Notes: generated by a model from the letters alone, not told the origin. A DNA stretch of 64,000 bases from JAKALD01 sp963817785 (GCA_963817785.1 CAWFPL010000003.1:310001-374000); one strand, 5' to 3'; shown: positions 43,853 through 53,380, counted from the stretch's first letter. Numbers and translations are program-made.

Positions 43853-44597
43853 GGCGGCCCGCGGCCGGCTGCGCCGGCTCGGCCTCTACGGGCTGCTCGA
43901 GCAGTTGCCCGAACTCCTCGCCGAGCCCTGGCTCGCGCGGGTGATCGACATCGAGGAGGCCGAGCGCACCCGGCGCTCGCTCAAGCGTCGGCTCGACAAC
44001 GCCCGCCTGGGCGCCTTCAAGCCGCTTGCCGAGTTCGACTGGGCCTGGCCCACCAAGTGCGATCGCGCCGCGATCGAAGAGCTCTTCTCGCTCGGCTTCC
44101 TCGCCGAAGCCGCCAACGTGATCCTGATCGGCCCCAACGGCCTGGGCAAGACGATGCTCATGAAAAACCTCGCCCACCAAGCGCTGCTCCAGGGCTACAG
44201 CGCGCGCTTCACCCTCGCCTCGGACATGCTCCATGACCTGGCCGCCCAGGACTCGAGCACCGCGCTCGCGCGGCGCCTGCGCCGCTATAGCAGCCCGACA
44301 CTGTTGTGCATTGATGAGCTCGGGTATCTGTCCTACGACAGCCGCTACGCCGACCTGCTCTTCGAGGTGATCACCCGCCGCTACCAGGCCCAGCGGCCCG
44401 TCGCCTTGACTACGAACAAGGTCTTTGGCGAATGGAATCAGGTCTTCCCCAACGCGGCTTGCGTCGTCACCCTGATCGATCGACTCCTCCACCGCTCCGA
44501 GATCATCGCCCTGGAGGGCGAATCCTACCGCCTCAAGGAAGCCCAGGAACGCGCCGCACACAAAGCGAAATCCCGCGGCCGCGCCCCACGCAAGTGA
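43797..44597 (+). CDS. istB: IS21 helper ATPase IstB (copy 2)
   Basis: 266 residues, identical in the visible translation to copy 1, with Walker A GPNGLGKT and Walker B LLCIDELGYLSYD. Overlaps istA by 56 nt. Confidence 0.95.
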   Translation: MNAPSDRIPSTPTTNLSLEAARGRLRRLGLYGLLEQLPELLAEPWLARVIDIEEAERTRRSLKRRLDNARLGAFKPLAEFDWAWPTKCDRAAIEELFSLGFLAEAANVILIGPNGLGKTMLMKNLAHQALLQGYSARFTLASDMLHDLAAQDSSTALARRLRRYSSPTLLCIDELGYLSYDSRYADLLFEVITRRYQAQRPVALTTNKVFGEWNQVFPNAACVVTLIDRLLHRSEIIALEGESYRLKEAQERAAHKAKSRGRAPRK

Positions 44598-44609
44598 GCG
44601 CTGAAGCCG

Positions 44610-44819
44610 ATGTTGCGACCCAACGATTTGCCGCTCGTGTGTCTGCCCACCGGGCTCTCCGATGAGGCCGCTGCAAGCCTGCTCGAGTTCCTCTACGAGC
44701 TCACCGAGGCGCTCGAACGTCACTACGCCGCCCAGCTTCGCCGCTACTATCAACCACCCGCCGACATCGCACAGCACGATCTTGATGTCGATCCCCCGAG
44801 CACCGATCCGCCGTTCTGA
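44610..44819 (+). CDS. IS21 accessory small protein (copy 2)
   Basis: Same 69-residue acidic protein as at 18541-18750, 12 nt after the istB stop. Preservation in both copies supports it as part of the element. Confidence 0.5.
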   Translation: MLRPNDLPLVCLPTGLSDEAAASLLEFLYELTEALERHYAAQLRRYYQPPADIAQHDLDVDPPSTDPPF

Positions 44820-44907
44820 TCGTTGCCTTCCCCTCTCGCCCGAGTGCGCCTACCGACCCATCGCGCGCCCATCCTCAAAATGACGCGCTTTTACATCCCC
44901 GGCAACA

Positions 44908-45115
44908 GGCGGCAACGCTACTGAGCGAGCAAGGATGGAATTCTGATGCAATTGAGCGGCAGCTTGCGCTTCAAGACCCCCGTCCGATACGGCGCGCATA
45001 CAACTTCGCGCAGTACCTGCCGGAGCGCAGACGGATGATGCAAGCGTGGGCCAATTACTTGGACGAACTCACCAGTGGTCGCGGCGCGGGCCGCGGTCGA
45101 TTAGCCGTCGGGTAA
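44908..45115 (+). pseudogene. C-terminal remnant of a P4-type tyrosine integrase
   Basis: The frame entering from IS21 reads ATLLSEQGWNSDAIERQLAL, then RRAYNFAQYLPERRRMMQAW and ANYLDEL before a stop at 45113-45115. This is the typical end of P4/IntS-like integrases, with the catalytic Tyr in RAYN. Everything upstream is missing, replaced by IS21 copy 2. It indicates a second integrative element once lay here. Confidence 0.88.
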
Positions 45116-45144
45116 GCTAAGATGCGAGCTAGGAGGTGTTGAGC

Positions 45145-45579
45145 ATGAGCCTAACTCCGACAGCCAAAGCAGAAGGGCGCAACCCGCGCACGGTCGAGGA
45201 GGCGCGGGCTTTCGTGAAGCAGGTGGAGTCGCTCTTCATGCCGTGGAACGTGAAGGGCATCCTCGACGGCTTCACCGACGATTGCGTGGTGAGGTTCGGC
45301 GACCTGGCCGAGTTCAGCGGCAAGACGGAGCTGGAGAAATTCTTCCAGGCGCGGCGCGCCCGGCAGAAAGGCTATCGCCTGCGCAAGGACTTCCGCGCAC
45401 TGGCGGGTGACGTTATCGCCAACCACTGGGAAGGTGAATGGGAGGACAGCCAGTCAGGCAAGAAGATGTATGGCCGCGGTGTGGAGATCTGGGTGATGCG
45501 CAGCGGGAAAATCGCGGTCTGGGAAGCCGCCTTTAACTTCAAGGAAGCCGGCAAGACGAGCGCCATGGGGCTGGTCTAG
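45145..45579 (+). CDS. NTF2-like/SnoaL-fold protein (DUF1348-like)
   Basis: ATG 45145 follows AGGAGG at 8 nt spacing and gives 144 residues. The pattern FVKQVESLFMPWNVKGILDG, FTDDCVVRFGD, FFQARRARQKGYRLRKDF and WEDSQSGKKMYGRGVEIW fits the cone-shaped NTF2/SnoaL fold. Many such proteins are small enzymes or ligand binders of unknown role. It converges on the amidase gene. Confidence 0.75.
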   Translation: MSLTPTAKAEGRNPRTVEEARAFVKQVESLFMPWNVKGILDGFTDDCVVRFGDLAEFSGKTELEKFFQARRARQKGYRLRKDFRALAGDVIANHWEGEWEDSQSGKKMYGRGVEIWVMRSGKIAVWEAAFNFKEAGKTSAMGLV

Positions 45580-45655
45580 CGCCGCACCACGGGGCCAGTG
45601 AGGCCGCATAGCGGTCCGGCGGACTGGACCTTGGTTTCCAGTTTTAGCGGCGCGC

Positions 45656-46975
45656 CTATGAACGTCGCGGTTCTTGAAACGCACGCGACAGTACGGACGC
45701 GGCCGAAATGAGAGAACTCTCTTGATTGGGCACGGCAGCAAGCTGAACGCCGATGGGGAGCCCATCGACCGTACCGCATGGAACAGAAAGCGCCGGAAAC
45801 CCCACAGCCGTCCACAAGCCTTGCAGCAAGGGGGATCCGGTGCCGGAGGCAAGAGGCGGCGCCACGTCGTCAACCGCAGCTTGTACAGCGACGGTTCCGG
45901 GTGGGAGGGCGGCCGCCAGTCTTGCCGCAAAGTCCTTTATTTGACTCATTGCGCTTCGATGCTGCTCGTCGCTCGTGGCCCAACCTCGCTCCAGAAGTTC
46001 CTTCATCCGCGTGCTCATAAGCGCCCGTGCCTGGTCGTAGTCTTGGCCGTGGTTACGTGCCACTCCGCGACAGATCAACGTCCATACCGCCTCCTCAATG
46101 GCGTCGAAATCCGACGGCAATTCTAGGCGGCCTACAGAGGCCCCGGCTTCATGTAACGCAGCAAGCGCCTTTTTAACCGCTTGCTGACTAGCAGGTCGCA
46201 CACGTGCGTGCAGCGGGCCGACCATTTCGATCACGTTAGGAACCGGCGAATCGACCTTCGGAACTGGAATATCGCGGGAGGTTGGATCGAGCGGATCGAA
46301 GGCAAAGAGCGCCTGGCAGGCGAGAACTAGATCCGCTGGTGAGCGTGCGATGGGGCCCGCATGATCAAGCTCAACGGCAAGCGGCATCGCTCCCCGCACG
46401 CTGATTGCCCCCTTTGTCGGCTTTAGACCAAATACTCCGCAGTACACCGATGGTCTTATGATCGAGCCGATACTTTGCGAGCCCAGAGCGAGCGGGACCA
46501 TTCCAGCAGCTACCGCTGCGGCCGGCCCGCTTGAGGATCCCCCCGGAGTACGGGTGGCGTCATGGGGATTAGTGGTTGCTCCAGCTGCGGCGATGGCATA
46601 CTCGGTCGAGACTGCTGTACCCACAATTACGGCACCGGCCGCCTTCAAACGGGACACAGCAGGTGCGTCAATATCCGGTATCCGCTTCGCGTGAATCGAG
46701 CTACCCCAGCTACAGCGGTAGCCAGCAGTGTCGAAGATCTCTTTTACGGCAACTGGGACCCCATACAGTGGCTCGTTCGCTCGCGGCTTCCGCCGATCTA
46801 GTTCTCTCGCGGTTCGCAGGGCGACCTCGGGCTGCAAGTCAACAAACGCGCGTACCGTTGGCTCTCGAGCTTGAATCCTGTCAAGGCAGGCGCGGGTAAC
46901 TTCCTCGCAACTGATACGGCGCTCCTTGATCGCCGCCACCGCCTCGCTCGCGCCCAGCGAACAAAGATCATTCAT
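45656..46975 (-). CDS. Amidase (amidase-signature family)
   Basis: The ATG at 46975 gives 439 residues. The Ser-cisSer-Lys triad is visible: Lys in PVAVKEIFDTAG, cis-Ser and nucleophile region in TPGGSSSGPAAAVAAGMVPL followed by GSQSIGSI. The enzyme hydrolyses a carboxamide; substrate unknown. Its start overlaps the ABC ATPase gene by 8 nt, so the amidase is part of the importer operon and probably acts on the imported compound. Aliphatic or aromatic amides are candidates. GatA is excluded by context. Confidence 0.88.
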   Translation of the reverse strand: MNDLCSLGASEAVAAIKERRISCEEVTRACLDRIQAREPTVRAFVDLQPEVALRTARELDRRKPRANEPLYGVPVAVKEIFDTAGYRCSWGSSIHAKRIPDIDAPAVSRLKAAGAVIVGTAVSTEYAIAAAGATTNPHDATRTPGGSSSGPAAAVAAGMVPLALGSQSIGSIIRPSVYCGVFGLKPTKGAISVRGAMPLAVELDHAGPIARSPADLVLACQALFAFDPLDPTSRDIPVPKVDSPVPNVIEMVGPLHARVRPASQQAVKKALAALHEAGASVGRLELPSDFDAIEEAVWTLICRGVARNHGQDYDQARALMSTRMKELLERGWATSDEQHRSAMSQIKDFAARLAAALPPGTVAVQAAVDDVAPPLASGTGSPLLQGLWTAVGFPALSVPCGTVDGLPIGVQLAAVPNQESSLISAASVLSRAFQEPRRS

Positions 46976-47780
46976 GTGCGCTCTTTCCTTCCTGAGCAAA
47001 GGTCTTTGCAAGCTCCTCGTCGAGCAACAAGTAGATCTGCCGTTCCAAATCCACCAGATCGCTGGAGGTGATATCCCGCGGCCGAGGCGCGGTGACACGC
47101 CACTCGCCCCTTAGTTGCCCTGGCCTCGAGGACATCACAAGGATCCGATCGGCCAAGTACAACGCTTCAGTTACCGAATGCGTAATAAAGACGACCGTAC
47201 GCCTCTGCTCTTCCCAAATCCTCAGAAGCTCACGTTGAAGGAAGCGCCTCGTTAGCGCATCCAGCGCACCAAAGGGCTCATCCATGAGCAGGATCGACGG
47301 ATCGACGGCGAACGCTCTGGCGATGGCGACACGCTGCTTCATTCCGCCAGAGAGCTCGTCGATACCCTTGTCTGCAAAGTCTTGCAGCCCGACGAGACGA
47401 AGGAAATGCAATGCGATCTCGCGCCTCTGTCCCTTGGAAAGCTGCTTGTGGCGCAACCCAAACTGCACATTGTCAAGCACCGACAGCCACGGAAATAGTG
47501 CGTAACTCTGAAACACCACACTGCGATCTACGCTCGGGCCAGCGATGGGTTCGCCGCCGACAAGCATCTGGCCCCCGGTCGGCTTTAAAAAGCCGGCGAG
47601 CAGATGTAGCAGTGTCGTCTTGCCGCAGCCGCTAGGGCCGACGACCACAAGAAATTCGCCCGCCTCCACATCCACCGACACAGGCCCCAGCGCGGGCAGC
47701 ACCTCGCCTGAGCGCGTTCCGTACGTCTTAATGAGGCCACTAATCCGCAGCGGCTTGCCGGTGCTACCTGCGGATGTCAT
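46968..47780 (-). CDS. ABC importer ATP-binding protein (SsuB/TauB/NrtD type)
   Basis: 270 residues with Walker A GPSGCGKTT, Q-loop VVFQSYALFPW, signature LSGGMKQRVAIARA, Walker B ILLMDEPFGALD and the switch His in FITHSVTEAL. This subtype serves importers of nitrate, sulfonates, taurine, amides and pyrimidine precursors. It overlaps its neighbours on both sides by a few bases. Confidence 0.92.
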   Translation of the reverse strand: MTSAGSTGKPLRISGLIKTYGTRSGEVLPALGPVSVDVEAGEFLVVVGPSGCGKTTLLHLLAGFLKPTGGQMLVGGEPIAGPSVDRSVVFQSYALFPWLSVLDNVQFGLRHKQLSKGQRREIALHFLRLVGLQDFADKGIDELSGGMKQRVAIARAFAVDPSILLMDEPFGALDALTRRFLQRELLRIWEEQRRTVVFITHSVTEALYLADRILVMSSRPGQLRGEWRVTAPRPRDITSSDLVDLERQIYLLLDEELAKTFAQEGKSAHE

Positions 47781-48553
47781 TAGCCACCGTATCCAAAGCG
47801 ACTTTGCAGATAGCGGAAGAACGTATCGAACAGAAATCCGAGGATGCCAATGGCGATCATGCCGACGAGAACTTCATCGGCTCGCAGGACATCCATGCCA
47901 TTTGCGATCAAGTATCCCAGCCCATTTTGGGCCGCCACGAGCTCGGCCGCAATAATCGCGGCCCACCCTGTCCCGAATCCGACGCGCATCCCGACCACAA
48001 TTGCTGGCATGGATGCCGGGACGACCACGCAACGAAATAGCCTCAGCCGAGTATTACAGCCAAACACTTGCCCGGCATGAAGTAAGGACCTGTCAATGCC
48101 CCTCGCTCCTGCGATCGTGTTGAGGAGAATTGGGAAGAACGCTCCGATGAACACGACAAATACTTTCCCGGGCTCTCCGATCCCGAACCACAAGATGGCG
48201 AGTGGAATCCAAGCCAGAGGAGAGATGGGTCGCAGCAACTCGACAAATGGATTGATGATGCGCTCGACCGATTGCGAACTTCCCATGACTAGCCCCAGGG
48301 GCACTGCGACAAGCGCCGATAACAGCCACGCGGAGATCACTCGACCTAGGCTGTAGGCCGTGTCAATCCCGAGTTCGCCGTTCGCGAGCAGGTGCCCCAA
48401 CGTTGCTGCGACCGCAGTGGGCGGGGGAAGTATGGAAGGCTCGGGGTGGGCAAGAGCAACAATGATCTGCCATACGATGACGATCGCAATCGCAGCGTAA
48501 AAGAAGGGCAGGACCCGCGCGGCTCGCGTAAACAATGATCTGGTCCCGCCCAT
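47780..48553 (-). CDS. ABC importer permease (SsuC/TauC type)
   Basis: 257 residues with about six membrane segments and the cytoplasmic EAA-like loop seen as LLHAGQVFGCNTRLRLFRCVV followed by PASMPAIVVGMRVGFGTGWA (blocks given separately). It joins the ATPase at 47780 by a 1-nt overlap and follows the binding-protein gene by 3 nt. Confidence 0.9.
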   Translation of the reverse strand: MGGTRSLFTRAARVLPFFYAAIAIVIVWQIIVALAHPEPSILPPPTAVAATLGHLLANGELGIDTAYSLGRVISAWLLSALVAVPLGLVMGSSQSVERIINPFVELLRPISPLAWIPLAILWFGIGEPGKVFVVFIGAFFPILLNTIAGARGIDRSLLHAGQVFGCNTRLRLFRCVVVPASMPAIVVGMRVGFGTGWAAIIAAELVAAQNGLGYLIANGMDVLRADEVLVGMIAIGILGFLFDTFFRYLQSRFGYGG

Positions 48554-48556
48554 CTG

Positions 48557-49576
48557 TTACTCGCCCGTAACCATGCAGGTCTTGTCGCGCTTCACCTCGT
48601 AAAGCGCCTTGGTGGCGAACGACGGATCAATCTGGGGTCTATCTGAAGGTTTCAGGATTCCCGCATTCTTAAGGAACTTTGTGTAGGCGGTCATCGTCGC
48701 CTGCGTCGGGATCACGTTCAGGCTGTACACCGAAACTCCCTGGGAAAGCGAGAGGTCAATTACCTTCTGAGATATTCCTATCTCGTCGCTCCAGAGCTTC
48801 GCCGCCTTTTGGGGGTGGCAAAGAATGTAGTTAATTGCCTTGACGTTGGCCGTTACCAGTTCCTGAGTGATATCGGGGTGCTTTTTCAGGAAGCTGTTCA
48901 ATACGTAGACGCCATTCCCGACATAGTGGCCGTTCATGATCGGCATGATCTGCTCGGCCTTGGTAAGGATGCGCACCTTCCCGGATGCAAGCCCGACCGA
49001 AATTGACGGGTCCCAGGTAATTCCAGCATCGACCGACTTCTGCTCGACGAGGATCGGGATATCCGGGCCGCTCGACTTGAATAGCTTGATGTCCTTTTCG
49101 GTCAAGCCGCATGAGGCCAACGCCTTCAGCAGCAAGGGATACTGCTGCGACCCAATACCCGGGAAAGCCACGGTCTTGCCCTTCAGATCACAGGCGGACT
49201 TCAACGGCGAATCGGCGGGCACTAGGATCGCCGTCTGCTCCAGGATGTTGATGGCAACTAGCGTGGCAGAGAGTCTCGACGCCGCAACAACAGCCGGACC
49301 CATTCCTGCCGAAGCGATCTGTAAGGCCCCTGCCGCCATAGCAGCATTCTCAGGGGCGCCGTACGAGAAGCGCCGAAACACTATCTTCACATGGTGCTTC
49401 GCCTCAATTGGCTTGAAGTAGCCCAGCGCCTGAGCGATGAACGTCGGGTCCGTATCTGGCTGCACGCCGAAATTGATTGTCTCGGCGGCCGCCGCTGACC
49501 CGACAAACATCGCGGATGTGATTACGCCAACAACAGCAGACGCTACGAGCGTGGCAAAACGACGGCCATCCAACAT
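48557..49576 (-). CDS. ABC importer periplasmic binding protein (NMT1/TauA-like)
   Basis: 339 residues. ATG 49576 follows AAAGGAGG at 7 nt spacing. A signal peptide with a hydrophobic core and AAAAET cleavage region is clear. The mature part begins TINFGVQPDTDPTFIAQALGY and has the SSP-fold motifs AFPGIGSQQYPLLLKAL and VDAGITWDPS. Two late cysteines may form a disulfide. It is the first gene of the operon binding protein-permease-ATPase-amidase. Confidence 0.9.
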   Translation of the reverse strand: MLDGRRFATLVASAVVGVITSAMFVGSAAAAETINFGVQPDTDPTFIAQALGYFKPIEAKHHVKIVFRRFSYGAPENAAMAAGALQIASAGMGPAVVAASRLSATLVAINILEQTAILVPADSPLKSACDLKGKTVAFPGIGSQQYPLLLKALASCGLTEKDIKLFKSSGPDIPILVEQKSVDAGITWDPSISVGLASGKVRILTKAEQIMPIMNGHYVGNGVYVLNSFLKKHPDITQELVTANVKAINYILCHPQKAAKLWSDEIGISQKVIDLSLSQGVSVYSLNVIPTQATMTAYTKFLKNAGILKPSDRPQIDPSFATKALYEVKRDKTCMVTGE

Positions 49577-50162
49577 GATCTTGCCTCCTTTGGGTTGTCT
49601 CGCGACGCAGTCAAATGTCCAGCGACAATTCCTCCACCATCGAGCTACCTGAGCGTCGCCCGACTAATTTCCACCGCCTCTAGGCTGGAGGGGGGAGGCG
49701 GCTGGTTAGCCGACGCCTGACGATCGCACGGCGCTAAGTGGCAACGGCTAAGCTGAAGTCAGGTGTCTGCCCTTGGCGCGGCAAACACAGTGACGTTGGA
49801 ATCGTCCTCCTCCGATGAAGCCTCAGCTATGCATGCTGATCGGCGCTTCGCGAAGCAGTATTGTTCCTAGCGATTGACGTGTCAACCGCATTTCGGAAGT
49901 CGGTCACTCTAATTCCAGATTTTAAGAAAAGCTGCGCTACCCCATGAGGCATAAGAAAGCGCGTGGTATCTCACAAGTGCAGTGCTGAGGGCAGAACCCA
50001 AGAAGATGACAGGCGACCCTACTGCCGCGTCCGCGCTACAGCTTGCCCCTGGCTCCGCACCCAGATCAATGTCGGCAGCGCCCGGACGCTCAGGTCGCTG
50101 GTCGTGGCACCCTTGGTGACTGGTGCGAGCTTTGGCGGATCGTCCTACTCGGCGACCAAGGA
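49577..50162. other. Upstream region of the ABC/amidase operon
   Basis: No gene is seen. The part next to the operon holds a leader hairpin at 49674-49701. The remainder up to the MATE gene stop shows no coding frame. Confidence 0.45.
49674..49701 (-). promoter_or_regulatory. Leader hairpin upstream of the ABC/amidase operon
   Basis: CCGCCTC (49674-49680) and GAGGCGG (49695-49701) form a 7-bp GC stem in the 5' leader, about 100 nt before the binding-protein start. It may be a regulatory RNA element or a regulator site. It does not match a riboswitch I can name. Confidence 0.3.
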
Positions 50163-51551
50163 TCAATGTCTCGTCGTCACACCATCCCCGGTCAGTCGGC
50201 GCGCTTTCCAGTTGCCCTGGGCGAACCACGCAACCGCCAGGGCCGCCATGAGGACGTTCGTGATCGGGAAGGCCCACCAGAGACCATCGGGGCCTAGGGG
50301 GGTGTGCTTTGAGAGCACGTAGGCGAGCGGGAACTGCAGCACCCACTGGGACACGAGCCCGAGAATCATGCTCTCGAACATGTTGCCCGAGGCCCGGAAG
50401 ACGCCGTTTACCGTGAACTGCACGCCGACGAAGCCAAACGTCAGCGCCATGATTCGCACGAAGGTCGCACCTTCCCGAATCACCGCGGGGTCGCCCGGAA
50501 TGAAGATGGCGACGACCTCGGGAGCGAGCACAAACGCGAGCACGCCGAGGCCGGTCAGAGTCCCGAAGGCGATCTTGGCACTGAGCCTGGCGATCCGCTC
50601 CGCTCGTTCGGCGTTTTCTGCCCCAATGTTTTGCCCCACCAGCGCGCCGGTCGCCATCGAGAGCCCCATGGCGAGGATTACCGCGAGCTGCAGGATGTTT
50701 GAGCCTACGCCGTAGGCAGCAACGGTGAGCGTCCCGAAGCTCGCGATGAGGAACGTGATGACGAGGACTCCCAGCGCACGCGAGGACATGTCGATGGAGG
50801 CCGGGAACCCGAGCAGGAACGCGCGCTTGATAAACGCGAAGTCGGGGCGGAACCCCACCAGGCTGAGCTCTATGCCGTAGGTGCCCCTTACTAGGATCCC
50901 TACGCCGACTAGGAGTGCGAGCCCCTGTGTGCTCAGTGTCGCGAGCGCAGCTCCGGCCACCCCCTGCCCGGGTACTGGCCCCCACCCGAAGATAAACAGG
51001 GGATCGAGTGCAAAGTTGAGCAGGACAGTGCCGACCACGATAGCGAGCGGTAGGGTCGCCTGCCCTACTCCGCGCATCAAGGCTTGAAACATCGCGAAGC
51101 CAAACACGAACACCATGCCAAGGAAGGAGATGTGAAGAAAGCTCACGGCCCCAGCAAACACTTTCTGGGTCACCCCCATCGCATGCAACAGAGCCGGCGC
51201 AATGAGATAACCTCCGGCTCCCAGCACGATCGACAGCACGACCACAAGGAACAAGGTCTGGGCTGCGACATGATTGACCATGCGCTGATTCCTTGCTCCC
51301 GCGTACTGGGCGATCAGGCTCGATCCGGCAATGGCAAAGCCCGCGGTGAGGGCGATCGTGAAGAAGGTCACCGGGAAGCTCACCGATACGGCCGCTACCG
51401 CGTCTTGCCCCAGCCGGCCCACCCAGAACGCATCGGTTAACTGATACGCACTTTGCAGGAGATTGGCGAGCACGATGGGTACTGCAAGCGACATGAGCGA
51501 GCGGAAGATCGGCACCTCCGTCGAGCCCGCTACTTCCGTTGTCGTGCGCAC
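50163..51551 (-). CDS. MATE-family efflux transporter
   Basis: The GTG at 51551 gives 462 residues, the normal size; the frame is open to 51797, but the extra N-terminal residues are hydrophilic and not MATE-like. Twelve hydrophobic segments are evident. Hallmarks are LANLLQSAYQLTDAFWVGRL in helix 1, the mid-protein repeat LGFPASIDMSSRALGVLVIT, and QNIGAENAERAERIARL. MATE proteins export drugs or metabolites using Na+ or H+ gradients. The substrate is unknown. Confidence 0.9.
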   Translation of the reverse strand: MRTTTEVAGSTEVPIFRSLMSLAVPIVLANLLQSAYQLTDAFWVGRLGQDAVAAVSVSFPVTFFTIALTAGFAIAGSSLIAQYAGARNQRMVNHVAAQTLFLVVVLSIVLGAGGYLIAPALLHAMGVTQKVFAGAVSFLHISFLGMVFVFGFAMFQALMRGVGQATLPLAIVVGTVLLNFALDPLFIFGWGPVPGQGVAGAALATLSTQGLALLVGVGILVRGTYGIELSLVGFRPDFAFIKRAFLLGFPASIDMSSRALGVLVITFLIASFGTLTVAAYGVGSNILQLAVILAMGLSMATGALVGQNIGAENAERAERIARLSAKIAFGTLTGLGVLAFVLAPEVVAIFIPGDPAVIREGATFVRIMALTFGFVGVQFTVNGVFRASGNMFESMILGLVSQWVLQFPLAYVLSKHTPLGPDGLWWAFPITNVLMAALAVAWFAQGNWKARRLTGDGVTTRH

Positions 51552-52105
51552 GTCGAGCGAATAACCTGGATGGCGTTCGTTGGGGGCGAATACTGACTTG
51601 CGCTGAGGGAAATATTCTACGTTCAGCGACCGGGCCAATAGCCAAGAGTCGGCTCGCTTTAGTTGAACCCGACCGCTAAAGCCGTCACTTCGGTGCATTC
51701 GCCTGTCCCGCGATGAGGCGCAGACCATGGCCGGCAACATCCAGGTATAAGGATTCGTCGCGGATTGGCCCCAAACTACATCACGAGAGCGCGCCATCGG
51801 TCGCTGATGGGTATCCTTCTATGAGTTCGATCGATCTCTCGGCCAGGATTTCGGACGACGATCCTCGCGTTCACGAGCCGTTTCTAAGACCCCTCGTTGC
51901 TCTCCCTGTAAGTCCCTCAGAGGCTCGAAATCGCGAAACTTAGTGATAACTTAGTGATAACTAGGCCCTCGATTTCTCCTTCGACTCAGGCGGTTACCGC
52001 ACCCCTCTGCGCACGTAACTTTTACCTTATACAAGAGCTCCGCGCACCTCCACGCTATAAACATTTGCACGGGGTCGTCCCGTGCAATCGAAGAGGTGCG
52101 AGAAC
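51552..52105. other. Intergenic region, no gene seen
   Basis: Between divergent MATE and regulator genes. A tandem repeat TTAGTGATAAC occurs twice near 51941-51961. No coding frame is supported. Confidence 0.45.
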
Positions 52106-52565
52106 ATGAGCAGCACGACGAAGAAGGCAATCACGGTCGCCCAGTTCATCACGAAGGCGATACGCGATTCAGGCAAACCGCAGCACGCAATCGCTCGCGA
52201 GTGCGGTTGGAATGTTCCAAATATCGTCACGATGGTCAAGCAGGGCCGCACACGACTTCCGCTCGACAAGGTAGGTCCCCTCGCGAAATCACTGGAAGTC
52301 GATCGGGTGTACCTACTTTGGCTCGCGATGCACGAGTACATGCCAGCACACGCTCGAGGCGGTCGAGCGTGTGCTGGGGGGCACGCTGCTCAACCCTCAC
52401 GAGAAGGAACTTATATCTGCGTATCGAGAACTGACCGAGGGTCAAGACGCTGATATCGAGCTTCACGTCGGGGATGCACTCGCCAGAGTCACGCTCGATG
52501 GCACGGTGACCGTGATCAAGCGAGTGCCGAAGGCTGGTCCCACGGTCGCGCTCGCTGCTGCTTGA
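52106..52565 (+). pseudogene. XRE-type DNA-binding protein with a +1 frameshift
   Basis: The first frame from ATG 52106 reads MSSTTKKAITVAQFITKAIR and a helix-turn-helix PQHAIARECGWNVPNIVTMV up to WLAMHEYMPA. The conserved continuation TLEAVERVLGGTLLNPHEKE then lies in the next frame from 52350 on, ending at 52565. One extra base near 52349 would explain this. It may be a real mutation or a sequencing error. Phage-like or island regulators commonly look like this. Confidence 0.7.
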
Positions 52566-52685
52566 TCCACCTCTATCGCCAGGCCGAAGGCCCCGCCGGA
52601 ACTCCTTGTTCCAGCGGGTGGCCTCGGTAGGCTTGGATACACATTGGACGCTCGTCCCGTGACGTATCCATGGGGAGAACCAGCT

Positions 52686-53274
52686 ATGCCATCGTCTTTC
52701 GTCGCGTACTACAGGGTCAGCACCCAGCAGCAGGGACGCTCAGGGCTCGGCCTCGAAGCACAGAAGCGTGCCGTGCTGGGGTCACCTGGGTGAACGGGTA
52801 TCCCAGCTCGCAGGCGAGTTCGTAGAGGTCGAGACAGGCAAAGGGGCCAACGCCCTCGATCGTCGCCCTGAGCTACGGGCAGCCTTGGCCTTGTGTAAGA
52901 AGCGAGGTGCGACCCTGCTGATCGCGAAGCTCGATCGATTAGCGCGCAACGTCCACTTCGTCACCGGCCTGATCGAATCGGGCGTCGAGTTCGTCGCCGT
53001 GGACATGCCGCAGGCAACCAAGGCAATGATCCAGATGCATGCAGTAATGGCGGAGTGGGAACGTGATCAGATCAGCGCGCGGACCAAGGCTGCGCTCGCT
53101 GCAGCTAAAGCGCGAGGCGTGAAGCTGGGCGCGACCGGTTGCGTGAACCTTAGACCCCACTTGGCGGCTCGCCAAATCGGTCTCCCTTCACGTTCGCAGC
53201 CAGTCGGCTACATGAAGGGTCTAGCGAGCGTCTTTAAATGCGAAATGGGGAGGCGCAAGTGCATCGCCACGTGA
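52686..53274 (+). pseudogene. Serine recombinase/resolvase with frameshift and altered C terminus
   Basis: The first frame from ATG 52686 gives MPSSFVAYYRVSTQQQGRSG with the catalytic Ser in YYRVST and ends after 36 residues. The rest is in the next frame: LAGEFVEVETGKGANALDRR, RGATLLIAKLDRLARNVHFV, SGVEFVAVDMPQATK and SARTKAALAAAKARGVKLGA. The frame then runs into unrelated sequence, and the C-terminal DNA-binding domain is absent. It is almost certainly inactive. Confidence 0.82.
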
Positions 53275-53380
53275 CCGACGTTATGGCGGGAGCCCTTGGG
53301 GCTGAGCAGAATCGCTCCACCACGCCAATTCAGAGGTGATGTCGGGTTCCTTTCTCCGTCAATCGGCTGAGAGACGACCG

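Larger units (their letters stand above)
41363..44907 (+). mobile_element. IS21-family insertion sequence, copy 2 (3,545 bp)
   Basis: Same length and ends as the element at 18453-21997 but in the opposite orientation. The flanks do not match (AATCCAGA on the left, GGCGGCAA on the right), so there is no target duplication, unlike copy 1. Inside the left end are a 17-bp inverted repeat around GGATATCC (41472-41488 and 41523-41539, one mismatch) and an 11-bp hairpin (41726-41736 and 41754-41764) with a T-run on the minus strand, probably a terminator. Confidence 0.95.

Noticed and set aside
18453..44907. Composite transposon formed by the two inverted IS21 copies
   Set aside because: There is no shared target duplication across the outer ends (CCCCGAA flanks only copy 1), so the pair did not move together as one unit here.
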